DNA from: Serripes groenlandicus
Taxonomy: Eukaryota > Mollusca > Bivalvia > Cardiida > Cardiidae
Direction of reading: 5' to 3'
Assembly: GCA_031761405.1 (NCBI GenBank)
Contig: JASEVX010000001.1
Location: 202,944,390-203,008,389 of the forward strand
Length of the DNA stretch: 64,000 nt
In this document: positions 1-9,950 of the stretch, piece after piece
How positions within the stretch are numbered: the stretch's first letter is position 1
Layout of the letters: the number at the start of each line of letters is the position of its first letter
The notes under the pieces: generated by a model
Database searches by the model: none
What the model was told of the DNA's origin: nothing
Seen by the model: the letters and a program-made list of their open reading frames with translations, nothing else
Program-made: the position numbers and the translations under genes

Positions 1-148
1 TTACGGGTGGTAAATAGCCTCGTTTTAGGCCATTTGTGTTACTTAGATATGCCATAAATATTTGCAGCTTCATAAATTACAGATATTGGAAAAAAAGAAA
101 TAAAACACTTTTTTTCTAATTAATGAGAAAAGAAGAAACTATTTTGTC

Positions 149-1005
149 TTAACCCTTTCCTTCTTATAATCTATCTTCAGCAGACATCTTTGAAAACATT
201 AAGGCAAATATATGGAAACTTTTTATAAATGAAATAATTTATTTAACAAAATTGCAAAAGTCAAAAGGAGAACTTGCTCATTATGAACAATTTCTCCTTT
301 TGTCATGATGTTTTCAACTAGGGGAAAAAGAAAGATGTTTTTTTTTTTCAATTCCCTCTTCCCATTTCGCATCAAACATAACTTTTGACCCCAGGTTCAG
401 TGGTCTTCTGAAAACTTAAAACTTAATGAGCAATTTCACCTTTTGAAACATTTTTTTCAACTCTATTCAATTATCATTCTTTTCCATATTTTTGTAGTAA
501 ATGTCTGTTTCAGATTGGTGAATGTGGGAAACGGTTAAGTTCCTCATAGATATTCCCTGGAGAAGTAACAGATAAAAAGAGAAAGTTGGAAATATCTAAA
601 CCTATTTGCCACATTACTGAAGGAAATAATGTCCATTTATATGTCTAGACCAAATTTGGCTTCAGGGAAAAAAAGAGAATAAAAACAATAAAATACCTAG
701 AATGTGTGAATTGTATTCATCACTTTGCAGAATATGTTTCCACTTTAAATTCAAATGGGTTGTTAGCAATGAAAACTTGGCATAGACATAACAAAAGTAC
801 ATTACTTGAATAAACACTTTTCTACCTGCAGACAAAGTTGGATTCGTCTGCATTTGACACCTTTTGAAATTTACTCAATTTCTCCTTTTGAAACAATATT
901 TTGAATTCTATTTAATTATATTTACATCAATTTTTCTTCAATATTTTTAAATCAGTCTGCTATATAGTTGTTGTTTTTGGGAAAGGGTGAGTTCTGTTTC
1001 TCCAA
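149..1005. mobile_element. Three decayed MITE-A pieces
   Basis: Left end at 149-152 (TTAA-CCCTTTCC) with hairpin to about 318. Right halves at about 424-537 (GTGGGAAACGGTTAAG) and 868-989 (TTGGGAAAGGGTGAG). No gene is visible in this stretch. Confidence 0.65.
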
Positions 1006-1214
1006 CAGAAGACATTTGACACCTTGTCACAGAAAAATCACTCTTAATTTTTCAGTTGTTTTATAATGAATTTTCCTAAAATCTTTTAAAAGCATACATC
1101 TATACGCATACACTTTTTTTTAAAGTTGTCTACTTTGAAAACATATCTTAAAAAAAAAAACACACCTTGGAAACAATATATTCAATAATCTAACCATATT
1201 TATTATAACATTAT

Positions 1215-2329
1215 AACTCTACATTTCTTGCATGCCACCCCTGGAAACAAACTGGTGACAACAATACATTTTGAATCATAACATTGAGCTTTCTACATCT
1301 TTAATACAGCCACCCCTGGAAACATTCAGGTCAATAGTCTTACCTTATTTATATTAACATTGAGCTCTCTAAATTTCTTACATGCCACCTCTGGAAACAA
1401 ACTGATCAATAACAATAGCTTTTTTATCATTACACTGAGCTCTTTACATCTTTTACACAATTTCGACATTTTTCGACATTTCTTACACGCCACCCCTAGA
1501 ATTATACAGATCAATAATCTTACCTTATTTATCATAGCATTGAGCTTTTTACCCCTAGCACCCACCCCTAGGGATTATTCGGGAATAGTCAATAATCTTG
1601 CCTTATTTATTATGACATTGAGCTCTGCACATTTCTTACAAGCCACCGCTGGAAACAAACTGGTCAATAATCTCACCTTATTTATTATAACATTTAGCTC
1701 TCTACATTTCATACATGCCACCCCTGGAAACAAACTGGTCAATAATCTTACCTTATTTGTTATAACATTTAGCTCTCTACATTTCATACATGCCACCCCT
1801 GGAAACAAACTGGTCAATAATCTCACCTTATTTATTATAACATTGAGCTCTCTACATTTCATACATGCCACCCCTGGAAACAAACTGGTCAATAATCTCA
1901 CCTTATTTATTATAACATTGAGCTCTCTACATTTCATACATGCCACCCCTGGAAACAAACTGATCAATAATCTCACCTTATTTATTATAACATTTAGCTC
2001 TCTACATTTCATACATGCCACCCCTGGAAACATTCTGGTCAATAAGCTTACCTTATTTATAATAACATTGAACTCTCGACATTTCTTACACGCCACCCCT
2101 AGAATTATACAGATCAATAATCTTACATTATTTATCATAGCATTGAGCTTTCTACATCTTTAACACAGCCACCCCTAGAATTATTCGGGAATAGTCAATA
2201 ATCTTGCCTTATTTATTATAACATTGAGCTCTGCACATTTCTTACAAGCCACCCCTGGAAACAATCTCGTAAATGATCTTACCTTATTTATTATAACATT
2301 GAGCTCCCGACATTTCTTACACGCCACCC
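1215..2329. repeat. 75-bp minisatellite next to LNX exon
   Basis: About 12-14 head-to-tail units. The regular central part (about 1660-2040) has a 75-bp period, and divergent units lie at both ends. Because 75 is a multiple of three and stops are rare in the unit, both strands show long apparent reading frames with 25-residue repeats. These are by-products of the repeat, not genes. On the minus strand each unit carries an acceptor-like tttccag, a GTATGAAATG that is a decayed version of the GTAAGAAATG donor at 2320, and an AAG|GTGAGA donor-like site. The array therefore seems to have grown from the exon-intron boundary itself. Confidence 0.9.
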
Positions 2330-2450
2330 ACATGTTCTCGTCCGTATCTAGGTCGAGGCCGGAGAGTGTATCTGAGGTAGAACGAATTATATCCGGAGTC
2401 TGGGGGCGACTTTTCCTCGAGATCACAAATTGCACTTTTTCATGACTAGT
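2321..2450 (-). CDS. LNX: LNX-like gene, end of PDZ2 and linker to PDZ3
   Basis: Exon of about 130 nt starting after a tatttag acceptor in phase 0. It encodes TSHEKVQFVISRKSRPQTPD then IIRSTSDTLSGLDLDTDENM. It parallels the last PDZ2 strand and the following linker of LNX1, where a similar SRQ...SPDI stretch occurs. The donor is less certain. The best choice is CGT|GTAAGA at 2320, which lies inside the first unit of the 75-bp minisatellite; GT dinucleotides slightly upstream (AT|GTGGGT) are alternatives. With that donor the exon ends in phase 1. PDZ3 and PDZ4 exons would follow below position 1. Confidence 0.82.
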
Positions 2451-2570
2451 CTAAATAAAATAGAAAATTGTTCTGGAATAACAGAAACATCTGCAGTCAT
2501 CAATCACAATTTGAGACGAAACGAGAATGTCTTTTTCCCTTTCTATATCCCCCTTGGTCTGATGACTTGA

Positions 2571-2902
2571 TTAAACCTTTCCCACAGACAACAAATCTGC
2601 AGCAGACAACATTGAAAACATATAGAATTCATTTGGAAAATCTCTGAAAATGAAGGCATAAGTATACTGAAAAGAGTTGAAAACTTTCAGGCAAAAGGAG
2701 AAATTGTTTGTTTTGAGCAATTTCTCCTTTTCTCACGATGTTTTCAAAAGTTGTCAAAAAAGCGTCAAAATGCATCTACAGGTGGGAAAGGGTTAAACTG
2801 TTTCTGAAATCTGCAGTAGACACATTTGAAAACATTAAGGCAGAACATTTGGAAAATCGATATATGAAAGTATTTTTCATTAAATAGAGTTGAAATATCC
2901 AG
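2571..2902 (+). mobile_element. MITE-A plus fragment sharing TTAA
   Basis: Older-subfamily copy 2571-2796 (ACCTTTCCC...GGGAAAGGGTTAA). A 5-prime fragment of another copy begins in the same TTAA (2793) and fades near 2902. Confidence 0.82.
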
Positions 2903-2908
2903 TTACAG

Positions 2909-3091
2909 TCAAACCTGTGTTTAAAGACCATGGAATCATTGGAAGTAAACAACCTGGTCTTTGTTCACAGGTGGTCTTTATTTGCTGGGTCAATTATACA
3001 GGAAACGAGTAGTTGGGAAACTAAAGAGATGGTGGGCTATAGACAGGAAATTGCTATTCAAAGGTGGTCTTTGGCACAGGTTTGTATGTAC
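2909..3091 (+). repeat. Dispersed repeat (GGTGGTCTT family)
   Basis: CAGTCAAACCTGTGTTTAAAGACCA, CCTGGTCTTTGTTCACAGGTGGTCTT, and AAAGGTGGTCTTTGGCACAGG. Related sequence at 4335-4610. The reading frame of about 60 codons here is not a gene. Confidence 0.65.
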
Positions 3092-3154
3092 ATGGAGAAT
3101 TTGCCAAAAATGAGTTAAAATGATTTTATTGTTGTTTTCTTTGTATGTTGTCTA

Positions 3155-3461
3155 TTAACCCTTTCCCTCATATAGACACTTTCTGACGCCTCTGCAGCAG
3201 ACAGCTTTTATCAACATGTTGGCAAAAGAAGAAATTGCTCAAAACAAGTAATTTCTCCTTTTATCAACATGTTTTTCAACTCTTTTCTATAATTGTACTT
3301 TTATTTAGTTGCTAAATTTTTTCGGTATGTTTACGAAGTTGTCTGCTGCAGATTTGTTGTATGTGGGAAAGGATTAAGGTAAAAGTATTACATGACAACC
3401 CTTTCCCTGGAAGAGACAATTTATGAGGCCTTTACAGCAGATGACTTTTGACAACCTTATG
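3155..3461. mobile_element. MITE-A plus a left-end fragment
   Basis: Copy 3155-3377 in minus orientation (CCCTTTCCC...GTGGGAAAGGATTAA). A left-end fragment at 3396-3461 (AACCCTTTCCCTGG...GCAGATGAC) is then broken by other sequence. Confidence 0.8.
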
Positions 3462-3479
3462 GGTGCTATGTGTTTCCTA

Positions 3480-3592
3480 ACTAGAATGGAGTGCTCCGCA
3501 TAGTACCATGTGTCACCTGCACCTGCTCATTGAAAGTGTGATGAAAAAGTGTGACGGACAGACAGACGCCGGACAAAAAAAAAATATAATAA
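3480..3592 (+). mobile_element. Short pearl-like element, tail lost
   Basis: ACTAGAATGGAGTGCTCCGC, GTCACCTGCACCTGCTCATTG, GACGGACAGACAGACGCCGG and poly-A; no GGGTGACACAAAA tail. Confidence 0.7.
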
Positions 3593-3742
3593 CTCATTGA
3601 ATCATGAAATACAGAATATCCCCTTAAGTGTTAACATCTGCAATGTTTCTCATTTTTCTTCTACTTCTTCATATGTTATGTACATATAGCATTATTCTCC
3701 TTGTTCAGTTCAGATTGTTTGTTGAATGTTATTGATGTTCAC

Positions 3743-3925
3743 TTAACACTTTCCTACAGAAAGATGCATCTTTTGATAACATATTGACAAAAAGAGAAAT
3801 TGCTCATAATAGGCTATTACTCCTTTTGCCACAATGTTTTCAATGAAATTCAACTATTGTCCTTTTTTCGATAGAGATTTTCAAAGTTGTCTGCTGCAGA
3901 CTTCTTGTAAGTGAAAAAAGTTTAA
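3743..3925 (-). mobile_element. MITE-A, decayed
   Basis: TTAA-CACTTTCC at left, GTCTGCTGCAGACTTC and TTTAA at right. Hairpin arms are diverged. Confidence 0.72.
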
Positions 3926-4029
3926 TCATATCGTTGCAAATCTTCTTCACATGCATCTGGGCTGCTTCAAGCAAAATGGGGTTTCAATAGCATAAAAATT
4001 GAATATAGGTGTAAACAAATTGGCATTAT

Positions 4030-4213
4030 ACAGAGCTCTAGATAAGGATGTTTTGCTTGTTCTAAAATCTTTATTTTATCCACTTACCCTATGTTGTGGG
4101 TACTCAAAAGAATCTTCTCAATGAGACAACACTTTTGAGTACCCACAACATAGGGTTTGGTTGGATAATAAGAAAGATATTGTGGGGCAAAGAGCTCTAA
4201 ACCCCTCCTTATC
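4030..4213. mobile_element. Foldback element D, copy 1
   Basis: Inner inverted repeat of 24 bp, perfect (4087-4110 and 4132-4155, CCCTATGTTGTGGGTACTCAAAAG). Outer, imperfect arms contain AGATAAGGA and AGAGCTCTA. A second full copy lies at 41296-41476 and a half copy at 60803. Confidence 0.8.
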
Positions 4214-4334
4214 TTGACCTCTGGTTATATTTGTAGTTTGTGTGGGCTTCAAATTGGGCTGTTGTACCGAGTCTCCATGCGCCATATTTGCAACAAGATA
4301 ACATTTAGTCTGATGCAGCTCTTCCATTATCGGA

Positions 4335-4610
4335 ATACAGTGAAACTTGAGTATAAAGACCACCCATGGGAACACATCAATCTGGTCTTTGTTTACAGGT
4401 GGTCTTAATTTGCAGGGATATTTATGCAGAAAAATGTTAATTGAGTAACTAAAAGTGGTCGCTGTTGACAGGGACTTGCTTTTCCAAGGTGGTCTTCAGC
4501 ACTGGTTCAACCGTATTATATCATTGAGTAACTAAAAGTGTGGTTGCTTTATACGGGGACCTGCTATTCCAAGGTGGTCTTCAGCACAGGTTCGGCTGCA
4601 TCATGTTTTA
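4335..4610 (+). repeat. Dispersed repeat (GGTGGTCTT family), longer copy
   Basis: GTATAAAGACCACCCATGGG, CTGGTCTTTGTTTACAGGTGG, and two copies of TTGAGTAACTAAAAGTG...AAGGTGGTCTTCAGCAC. Confidence 0.65.
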
Positions 4611-4629
4611 CACAACTTTTAACAGTGTT

Positions 4630-5085
4630 TCAGTCATATCAATTTAGGCATTTCCATGGTAAAAATACCAGTACTGCTGGTAAGCTTATCCTGATATCAG
4701 CACATCCGTTGTAATATTAACTCCACAACCCTAGGCACCAAGGACGGAAGCCACTACTACTATATTTAACCCTTTCCCTCATACAACAATTCTGCAGCAG
4801 ACAACTTTGAACATATTTTGTCAAAAAATAGAAAATCTCTATAATTGAATGGATAACCTATGACTTAAAGTTGAAAACATTGTGTCAAAAGGAGAAATAG
4901 CTTGTTTTGAGCAATTTCTTCTTTTGTCACTATGTTTTCAAAAAGCAGTCTGCTGCAGAGGCGTCAGAAAGTGTCTATATGAGGGAAAGGGTTAAAGTTT
5001 TTGGTATGACCTGACACAGGATAAATCTCTTGTCTACCACTCTTGTGGCAGACGTTCTAACAGCTACAATACAGGGGCAGTAAGT
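4630..5085 (-). mobile_element. tRNA-derived SINE interrupted by MITE-A
   Basis: Body at about 4630-4765 and tRNA-like head at 4996-5085 (minus strand), matching the SINEs at 40415 and 50871. The MITE-A at 4766-4995 separates 'ccactactactatat' from 'gtttttggtatgacc'. Confidence 0.7.
4766..4995 (+). mobile_element. MITE-A, intact, inserted in a SINE
   Basis: Type copy. TTAA at both ends, then CCCTTTCCC/GGGAAAGGG, then CTGCAGCAGAC/GTCTGCTGCAG subterminal repeats, and an internal hairpin. In this list '+' means the end starting CATACAACAATTCTGCAG is on the left and '-' that the CATATAGACGCTTTCTG end is on the left. No coding capacity. TTAA duplication plus a CCCT-type tip points to piggyBac-type transposase. 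It interrupts a minus-strand SINE (4630-5085); uninterrupted SINE copies at 40560 and 51030 show the empty TTAA site. Confidence 0.9.
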
Positions 5086-5289
5086 AACTTTGTAAATAAA
5101 TGTGTAAACCCTTTGACAATAATTTTGTACCATCTTTCTTTTTGTTATACTTTCCCAGATAAAGATAACTTTTGATGCCTCTATGGAACTTAAATTTTGA
5201 ATATACCAGAAATACAGTCAATACACCTGCGCTAAAAACCCATTTTTCCTATTTTTATATACAGATTTGATAAAATTGCTGTACAAATA

Positions 5290-5443
5290 ACTAGAATAGA
5301 GTGCTCTGCGGAGCACGGTGTGTCACCTGCACCTGCTCATTGAAAGTATGACAAAAAAGTGTGACGGACAGACAGACAGATGCCGGACAAAAAAAAAGAG
5401 TAATCCTTAAGTGCCTACCATGCTACGCAGGGTGACACAAAAA
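5290..5443 (+). mobile_element. Short pearl-like element (GTGCTCTGCGGAGCAC type)
   Basis: About 154 bp. Head ACTAGAATAGAGTGCTCTGCGGAGCACG (hairpin), CACCTGCACCTGCTCATTG, GACGGACAGACAGACAGATGCCGG, tail CTACGCAGGGTGACACAAAAA. Relatives at 3480, 12722 and 63428. Confidence 0.78.
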
Positions 5444-5596
5444 TTGATTGTGTTTTTAACAGTAACTGTTTTAACTATTTCCACAATGTTTTTAAAAGTC
5501 ATCTACACTACATCAGAGGTATACACAGCAGTCCTTTATATCACATAAAGAGTTAATTTGTTGTAGTCATATCAGTAAATTTTGTTGTAGTCTTAC

Positions 5597-5713
5597 CTGT
5601 ATAATTTTAGCAGCTTGTTCCTGGGTGCAGTAAGAAACGTCCATGCCGTTTATCTCTAACACCCGGTCATCCGGTCTCAAACGACCATCCAGAGCTGCTA
5701 GGCTACTTGGCAC
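5597..5713 (-). CDS. LNX: LNX-like gene, PDZ2 third exon
   Basis: Exon of 117 nt (39 codons, phase 0 to 0) between ggttacag and CAG|GTAAGA. It encodes VPSSLAALDGRLRPDDRVLE, then INGMDVSYCTQEQAAKIIQ. It matches LNX PDZ2 (AA.DGRL..NDRVLAING, AAxxIQ). The alpha-B position usually holding His is a polar residue here, as expected for LNX PDZ2. The frame continues into exon 2450-2321 (TSHEKVQF...). Confidence 0.93.
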
Positions 5714-5737
5714 CTGTAACCAACGAGAACATTTTTA

Positions 5738-6265
5738 ACTTAACCCTTTCCTTGGTAAAGACAATATTTAACGCCTCTTCATTTGAAAGCAACATCAGAA
5801 AAGGAAAACGGCTAAAATGAGTAATTTTTCATTTCCTGCAAAATTGTCCACTCTCTCTTTCTCAATTATAATTTGTAAAATTTCCAGATAAAAAATTGTC
5901 TTTCTCAGAAAATTGATAACCAAATTTCTCTTAAAATATCAGATCAAATCCATTCCCTTATATATTATGGGTGATTTTTCATCAAATTCATTATATATAA
6001 ATATATATTACATTCTAGGTCAAGGAGAAATCACAACCCAAACTTTTCATTATTTTCCCTTCACATTGGGTTGGGGGCTATCTTTTAAAGTTGTGTAATA
6101 TGTACTTATTCTATTACGTATAACAATCGGACACAGCATATTTGCGAATAAACAACCTCAACCTCAAACACACAACAAATCTGCAGCAGACTACTTTAAA
6201 AAGATCCAGGTAAAAAGAAAATTGCAAACATTATCGTTTCTTCTTTTGCCACAATGTTGGAGATA
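5738..6265. mobile_element. Decayed MITE-A fragments
   Basis: Left-end fragment from 5738 (TTAACCCTTTCCTTGGTAAAGAC) and a left/centre fragment about 6155-6260 (CACACAACAAATCTGCAGCAGACTAC...TTCTTCTTTTGCC). Between them is AT-rich sequence with no gene. Confidence 0.6.
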
Positions 6266-6449
6266 CCTCAAAATGACTCTGGTCTGCATATGGAACATTA
6301 TGGCCTATTTCAACAGTCTAGATCAATAAGAATCTGTGCAGCTGATCTACATCTACATTGGTGGCCATGCAATTACAACAAAGGTTGATTTTCCATAATC
6401 ACTGCTTAACCTTTTATCACATGAAAACGCATTTTGAGATGATGTTTAA

Positions 6450-7600
6450 ACAAGAGGCCCATGAAGGCCTATGCTCTACTGGTATGGTTCTTTGGTCATT
6501 TTCAATCCAGAGCATGTATGTATGGTGTAGATCGGATAGTAAATGGAGGCTCTTTTGTGTTCACAAGCTGTATTATAGCAATTTTTATAATTTCAAGGGC
6601 CATAATCCAGTCATGCAAGGGCACATCTGGCTGGTTTTCAAAAGGAACCAAGCTCTCATCAATATTTAACTACTATCTAAGTTTGGTGAAGATCAGAATC
6701 TATAGTAAATGGAGTCTCTATTGTGTTCACAAGCTCTATTATAGCAATTTTGACAGTTTCAAGGTCCATAATCCGGTCTTGCATTGGCGGATCTGGCTGG
6801 TTTGCGAAAGGAACCGATATCTCATCAATATTCAACTACTATCTAAGTTTAATGCAGATCGGATAGTAAATCGAGGATCTATTGTCTTCACAAGCTATAT
6901 TATAGCAATTTTGACAATTTCAAGGGCTATAATCCAGTCATGCAAGGGCACATCTGGCTGGTTTTCAAAAGAAACCAAGCTCTCATCAATATTTAACTAC
7001 TATCTAAGTTTGGTGAAGATCGGAATCTATAGTAAATGGAGTCTCTATTGTGTTCACAAGCTGTATTATAGCAATTTTGACAATTTCAAGAGCCATAATC
7101 CAGTCTTGCATGGGCTGATCTGGCTGGTTTGCGAAAGGAACCAAACTTTCATCAATATTTAACTTATCATCTAAGTTTGGTGAAGATTGAATAGTAAATG
7201 GAGGCTCTATTGTGTTCACAAGCTGTATTATAGCAATTTTGACAATTTCAAGGGCCATAATCCAGTCATGCAAGGGCACATCTGGCTGGTTTTTCGAAAG
7301 GAACCAAGCTCTCATCAATATTTAACTACTATCTGAGTTTGGTGAAGATTAGTTAGTAAATGGAGCCTCTATTGTGTTCACAAGCTCAATTATAGCAGTT
7401 TTGACAATTTCAAGGGCCATAATCCAGTCTTGCATGGGTGGATCTGGCTGCTTTGCAAAAGTAAACAAGCTCTCATGGATATCTAACTACTGTATAAGTT
7501 TAATTGAGATACAATCAAAACTGAAGACTTTATCGCGTTCACAAGCTCTATTATAGCAATTCTGACAATTTCAAGGGCCATAATCCAGTCTTGCATGGCC
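6450..7600 (+). mobile_element. Pearl-like element, 3-prime end lost
   Basis: Head ACAAGAGGCCCATGAAGGCCT (hairpin AGGCC...GGCCT) and about six core units of roughly 165 bp (ATCGGATAGTAAATGGAGGCTC...GGAACCAAGCTCTCATC). No microsatellite or tail: a MITE-A replaces them. Apparent reading frames here are core-repeat artefacts. Confidence 0.78.
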
Positions 7601-7971
7601 GGATTTCCCACATACAGCAAATCTGTAGCATATGACTTTGTAAATATGGTGACAAAAACCTGAAAAATCTCCGTTAAAGATAGCTAAACTGTTAAATAAA
7701 GTTGAAAACATTATGGTCAAAAGGGAAATTGCTCATCATGAGCAATTTCACCTTTTGCCACAATGTTTTCAAAAGTTGTATGCTGCTATTGCGTGCAAAT
7801 GCGTCTGCAGATGGGAAAGGGTTAAAAAGAGGCAATTTAACCATCTGCAGCAGTTGATGTTTGAAAACAATCCAATAATTAAACTTTCATTTACAAAGAG
7901 ATTCCATATTTCTGCATAGATGTTTTCAAAAGTCGTCAGCTGCTGGTTTGTGGTAAGTGAAATAGTGTTAA
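7601..7971. mobile_element. Two older MITE-A pieces in tandem
   Basis: First copy about 7601-7825 (TTTCCCACATACAGC...ATGGGAAAGGGTTAA) cuts off a pearl-like element. A partial copy follows from the shared TTAA at 7822 to 7971. Confidence 0.8.
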
Positions 7972-8197
7972 CCCTTTCCCTCATATAGACGCTTTCTGAC
8001 GCCTCTGCAGCAGACGGCTTTTTGAAAACATAGTAACAAAAGAAGAAATTGCACAAAACGTGCAATTTCTCCTTTTGTCACAATGTTTTCCACTTTTTAT
8101 CATAGGTTATCCATTCAATTATGGAGATTTTCTATGTTTTGACAAAATGCGTTCAAAGTCGTCTGCTGCAGAATTGTCCTATGAGGGAAAGGGTTAA
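7968..8197 (-). mobile_element. MITE-A, intact
   Basis: TTAA at both ends, full tips, CTCTGCAGCAGACGG/CGTCTGCTGCAG repeats and central hairpin GAAGAAATTGC/GCAATTTCTCC. It shares its left TTAA (7968-7971) with an older MITE piece at 7822-7971. Confidence 0.92.
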
Positions 8198-8257
8198 ATA
8201 TGCAATTACCACTTACCAGTATATGAATTATGAAAGTGAAATATGATGCTTACTTAC

Positions 8258-8288
8258 CAAATTTAAAATAAACACACCTGGACCATTC
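8258..8288 (-). CDS. LNX: LNX-like gene, 31-nt PDZ2 micro-exon
   Basis: Micro-exon of 31 nt between tttaaacag and TTG|GTAAGT. Its first base completes an Arg codon and the rest reads NGPGVFILNL, the beta-B/beta-C hairpin of PDZ2; vertebrate LNX1 has a similar EPGVFIFN stretch here. It is far too short for an ORF scan and was found by asking what must connect LGIKLVGK to VPSSLAALDGRL. Phase 2 in and phase 0 out both fit. It lies just outside a MITE-A copy (7968-8197). Confidence 0.88.
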
Positions 8289-8309
8289 CTGTTTAAAGAA
8301 AACAATAAA

Positions 8310-8970
8310 GCATTAAAAACTTTCCCTCATATAGAAGCTTTCTGACAACTCTGCAGCTGACAACATTTAAAAATATTGTGGCAAAAGAATAAATTGCTGT
8401 TAAGGCGCAATTTCTGCTTTTTCCACAAAGTTTTCAACTATATTTTATTATCACAACATCGTCTGCTTACAGGAAAACAGCCTTGGAGCAATATTGTAGC
8501 TTCGGATCAGCCTAGACCTCTGTGCAATCTGATCTAGTTCTGATGTAGCCAAATAATATCGACAGACATACATATAAAACAAATTTAACAAAGATCAATT
8601 AGCAAAATCGTGAATACACTATAATAGACAAAGACGGAAAATCTACCACACACAGTGTATATTGGCCCTGTTGTATATGCAGTATTATGCACTGTCTCAC
8701 CTTAGTTTCCACGGTTTACACAGACTACATGACCCCCCAAGAAAGGCTTTACCTTGCTCATACATCACTCAATGGTACATGCATAGCAGTTTGGAACTTT
8801 CTGTGCTTGTAAAACAAATGTTTTGTCTGATTTGTATAATTCTTAAATTCTGATCTTGTGGTATTTTCCCCTCATTCTGAGCAATGTTTTTGTTTTCCTA
8901 CAAAATATTAAAGAAGTCATATGCTGCAGAGGTATCAAAAGTCATCTTTATAAGGGATGTGGTTAAATCT
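8310..8970. mobile_element. Decayed MITE-A fragments
   Basis: Left and centre of a copy at about 8314-8465 (CTTTCCCTCATATAGAAGC, AAATTGCTGTTAAGGCGCAATTTC) and a right half at about 8878-8966 (CATATGCTGCAGAGG, AAGGGATGTGGTTAA). The roughly 400 bp between holds nothing recognisable. Confidence 0.6.
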
Positions 8971-9040
8971 AATTTTCAACATAACAGCGTAGTATGTGAA
9001 TTCACAACTTTCTATCACCTGCAAAAGGAAATCAATAAGT

Positions 9041-9446
9041 CTAAACCATTTCCCACAAACAACAAATCTGCAGCAGATTACTTTTAAAACATACCCCCAA
9101 AAAATTGGAAATATCCTCTCAGTGAAAGTACAACAATTGAATAGGGTTGAAAACATGGTGACAAAAGGAGAAATTGCTCGTTTTGAGCAATTTCTTCTTT
9201 TGTCGCCATGTTTTCAAAAAGCCGTCTGCTGCAGGTGTCAGAAAGCGTTAACCCTTTCCCATATACAACAAATCTGCAGCAGGCAACTTTGAAATCATCT
9301 TGACAAAAATAGAGAAAATCTCTATAAATGATAACATACTGTAACTATTGAAAACATTGTGACCAACAGAAATAATGTTCACAATGTTTTCAAAACTAGT
9401 CTGCTGATAATGCATCAAAATGCGTCTTTAAGTGGGAAAGGTTTAA
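9041..9446. mobile_element. Two MITE-A copies sharing one TTAA
   Basis: Copy 9041-9251 (right tip lost after GTCAGAAAGCG) and copy 9248-9446 (CCCTTTCCC...GTGGGAAAGGTTTAA) meet at the TTAA 9248-9251. Confidence 0.82.
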
Positions 9447-9530
9447 AATTGAAGATACACTTTGAACAATTACATTAATTATAAAACTGGCATCTGCCAA
9501 TCTATTTCTATAGAGAAAGTGTTTATATAA

Positions 9531-9722
9531 TTAGCCCTTTCTCTCATATGACAAATCTGTAATCTGTAGCAGACGACTTTGAACATAGATAGGAGTTAAC
9601 TTTTTTTAAACCTCAATATAATTGAAAACATTGTGTCAAACGGAGGAATGGCACATAAGTTTGCCATAATGTCATCTGCTGCAGTTGCATTAAATTGCAT
9701 CAGCATGTGGAAAAGGGATAAC
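9531..9722 (+). mobile_element. MITE-A, degenerate
   Basis: TTAGCCCTTTCTCTCAT at left; CATCTGCTGCAG and GTGGAAAAGGGATAA at right. The hairpin is mostly lost. It ends just before LNX exon 9746. Confidence 0.75.
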
Positions 9723-9745
9723 TAAGTGAGTAAGTCTTTACTTAC

Positions 9746-9812
9746 CTTTTCCCAACAAGTTTAATACCAAGCTGCCGACTCTTAACCTTATTCAGGGTTA
9801 TCTTTAAAATTT
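9746..9812 (-). CDS. LNX: LNX-like gene, PDZ2 first exon
   Basis: Exon of 67 nt between gtgtttcag and AAG|GTAAGT. With the split codons it encodes (E)ILKITLNKVKSRQLGIKLVG(K). The LGIKLV carboxylate-binding loop is the same as in LNX1 PDZ2. It enters in phase 1 and leaves in phase 2, so it needs a following exon that begins by completing the codon; the micro-exon at 8288 does this exactly. Confidence 0.88.
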
Positions 9813-9950
9813 CTGAAACACATAAAGTACATGCAGTATTTTATAGAATGTTTATTATAACCACTTCCCTGATATGCTATGATATTGTAAGAACTGCCAT
9901 TTTTTTAAAATAAAATCTGGGAAAAAAGATGATTTTGATACAGAATAGAG

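Noticed and set aside
1660..2040. CRISPR-like regular repeats
   Set aside because: Units are contiguous without unique spacers and the DNA is eukaryotic; it is a minisatellite.
1360..2163. Long open frame (267 codons) with 25-residue repeats, and the opposite-strand frame at 1575-2138
   Set aside because: Both come from the 75-bp minisatellite, whose unit is a multiple of three and poor in stops. No splice or homology support.
6461..7162. 233-codon open frame
   Set aside because: Lies entirely in pearl-like core units; similar frames occur in the copies at 13864 and 25380.
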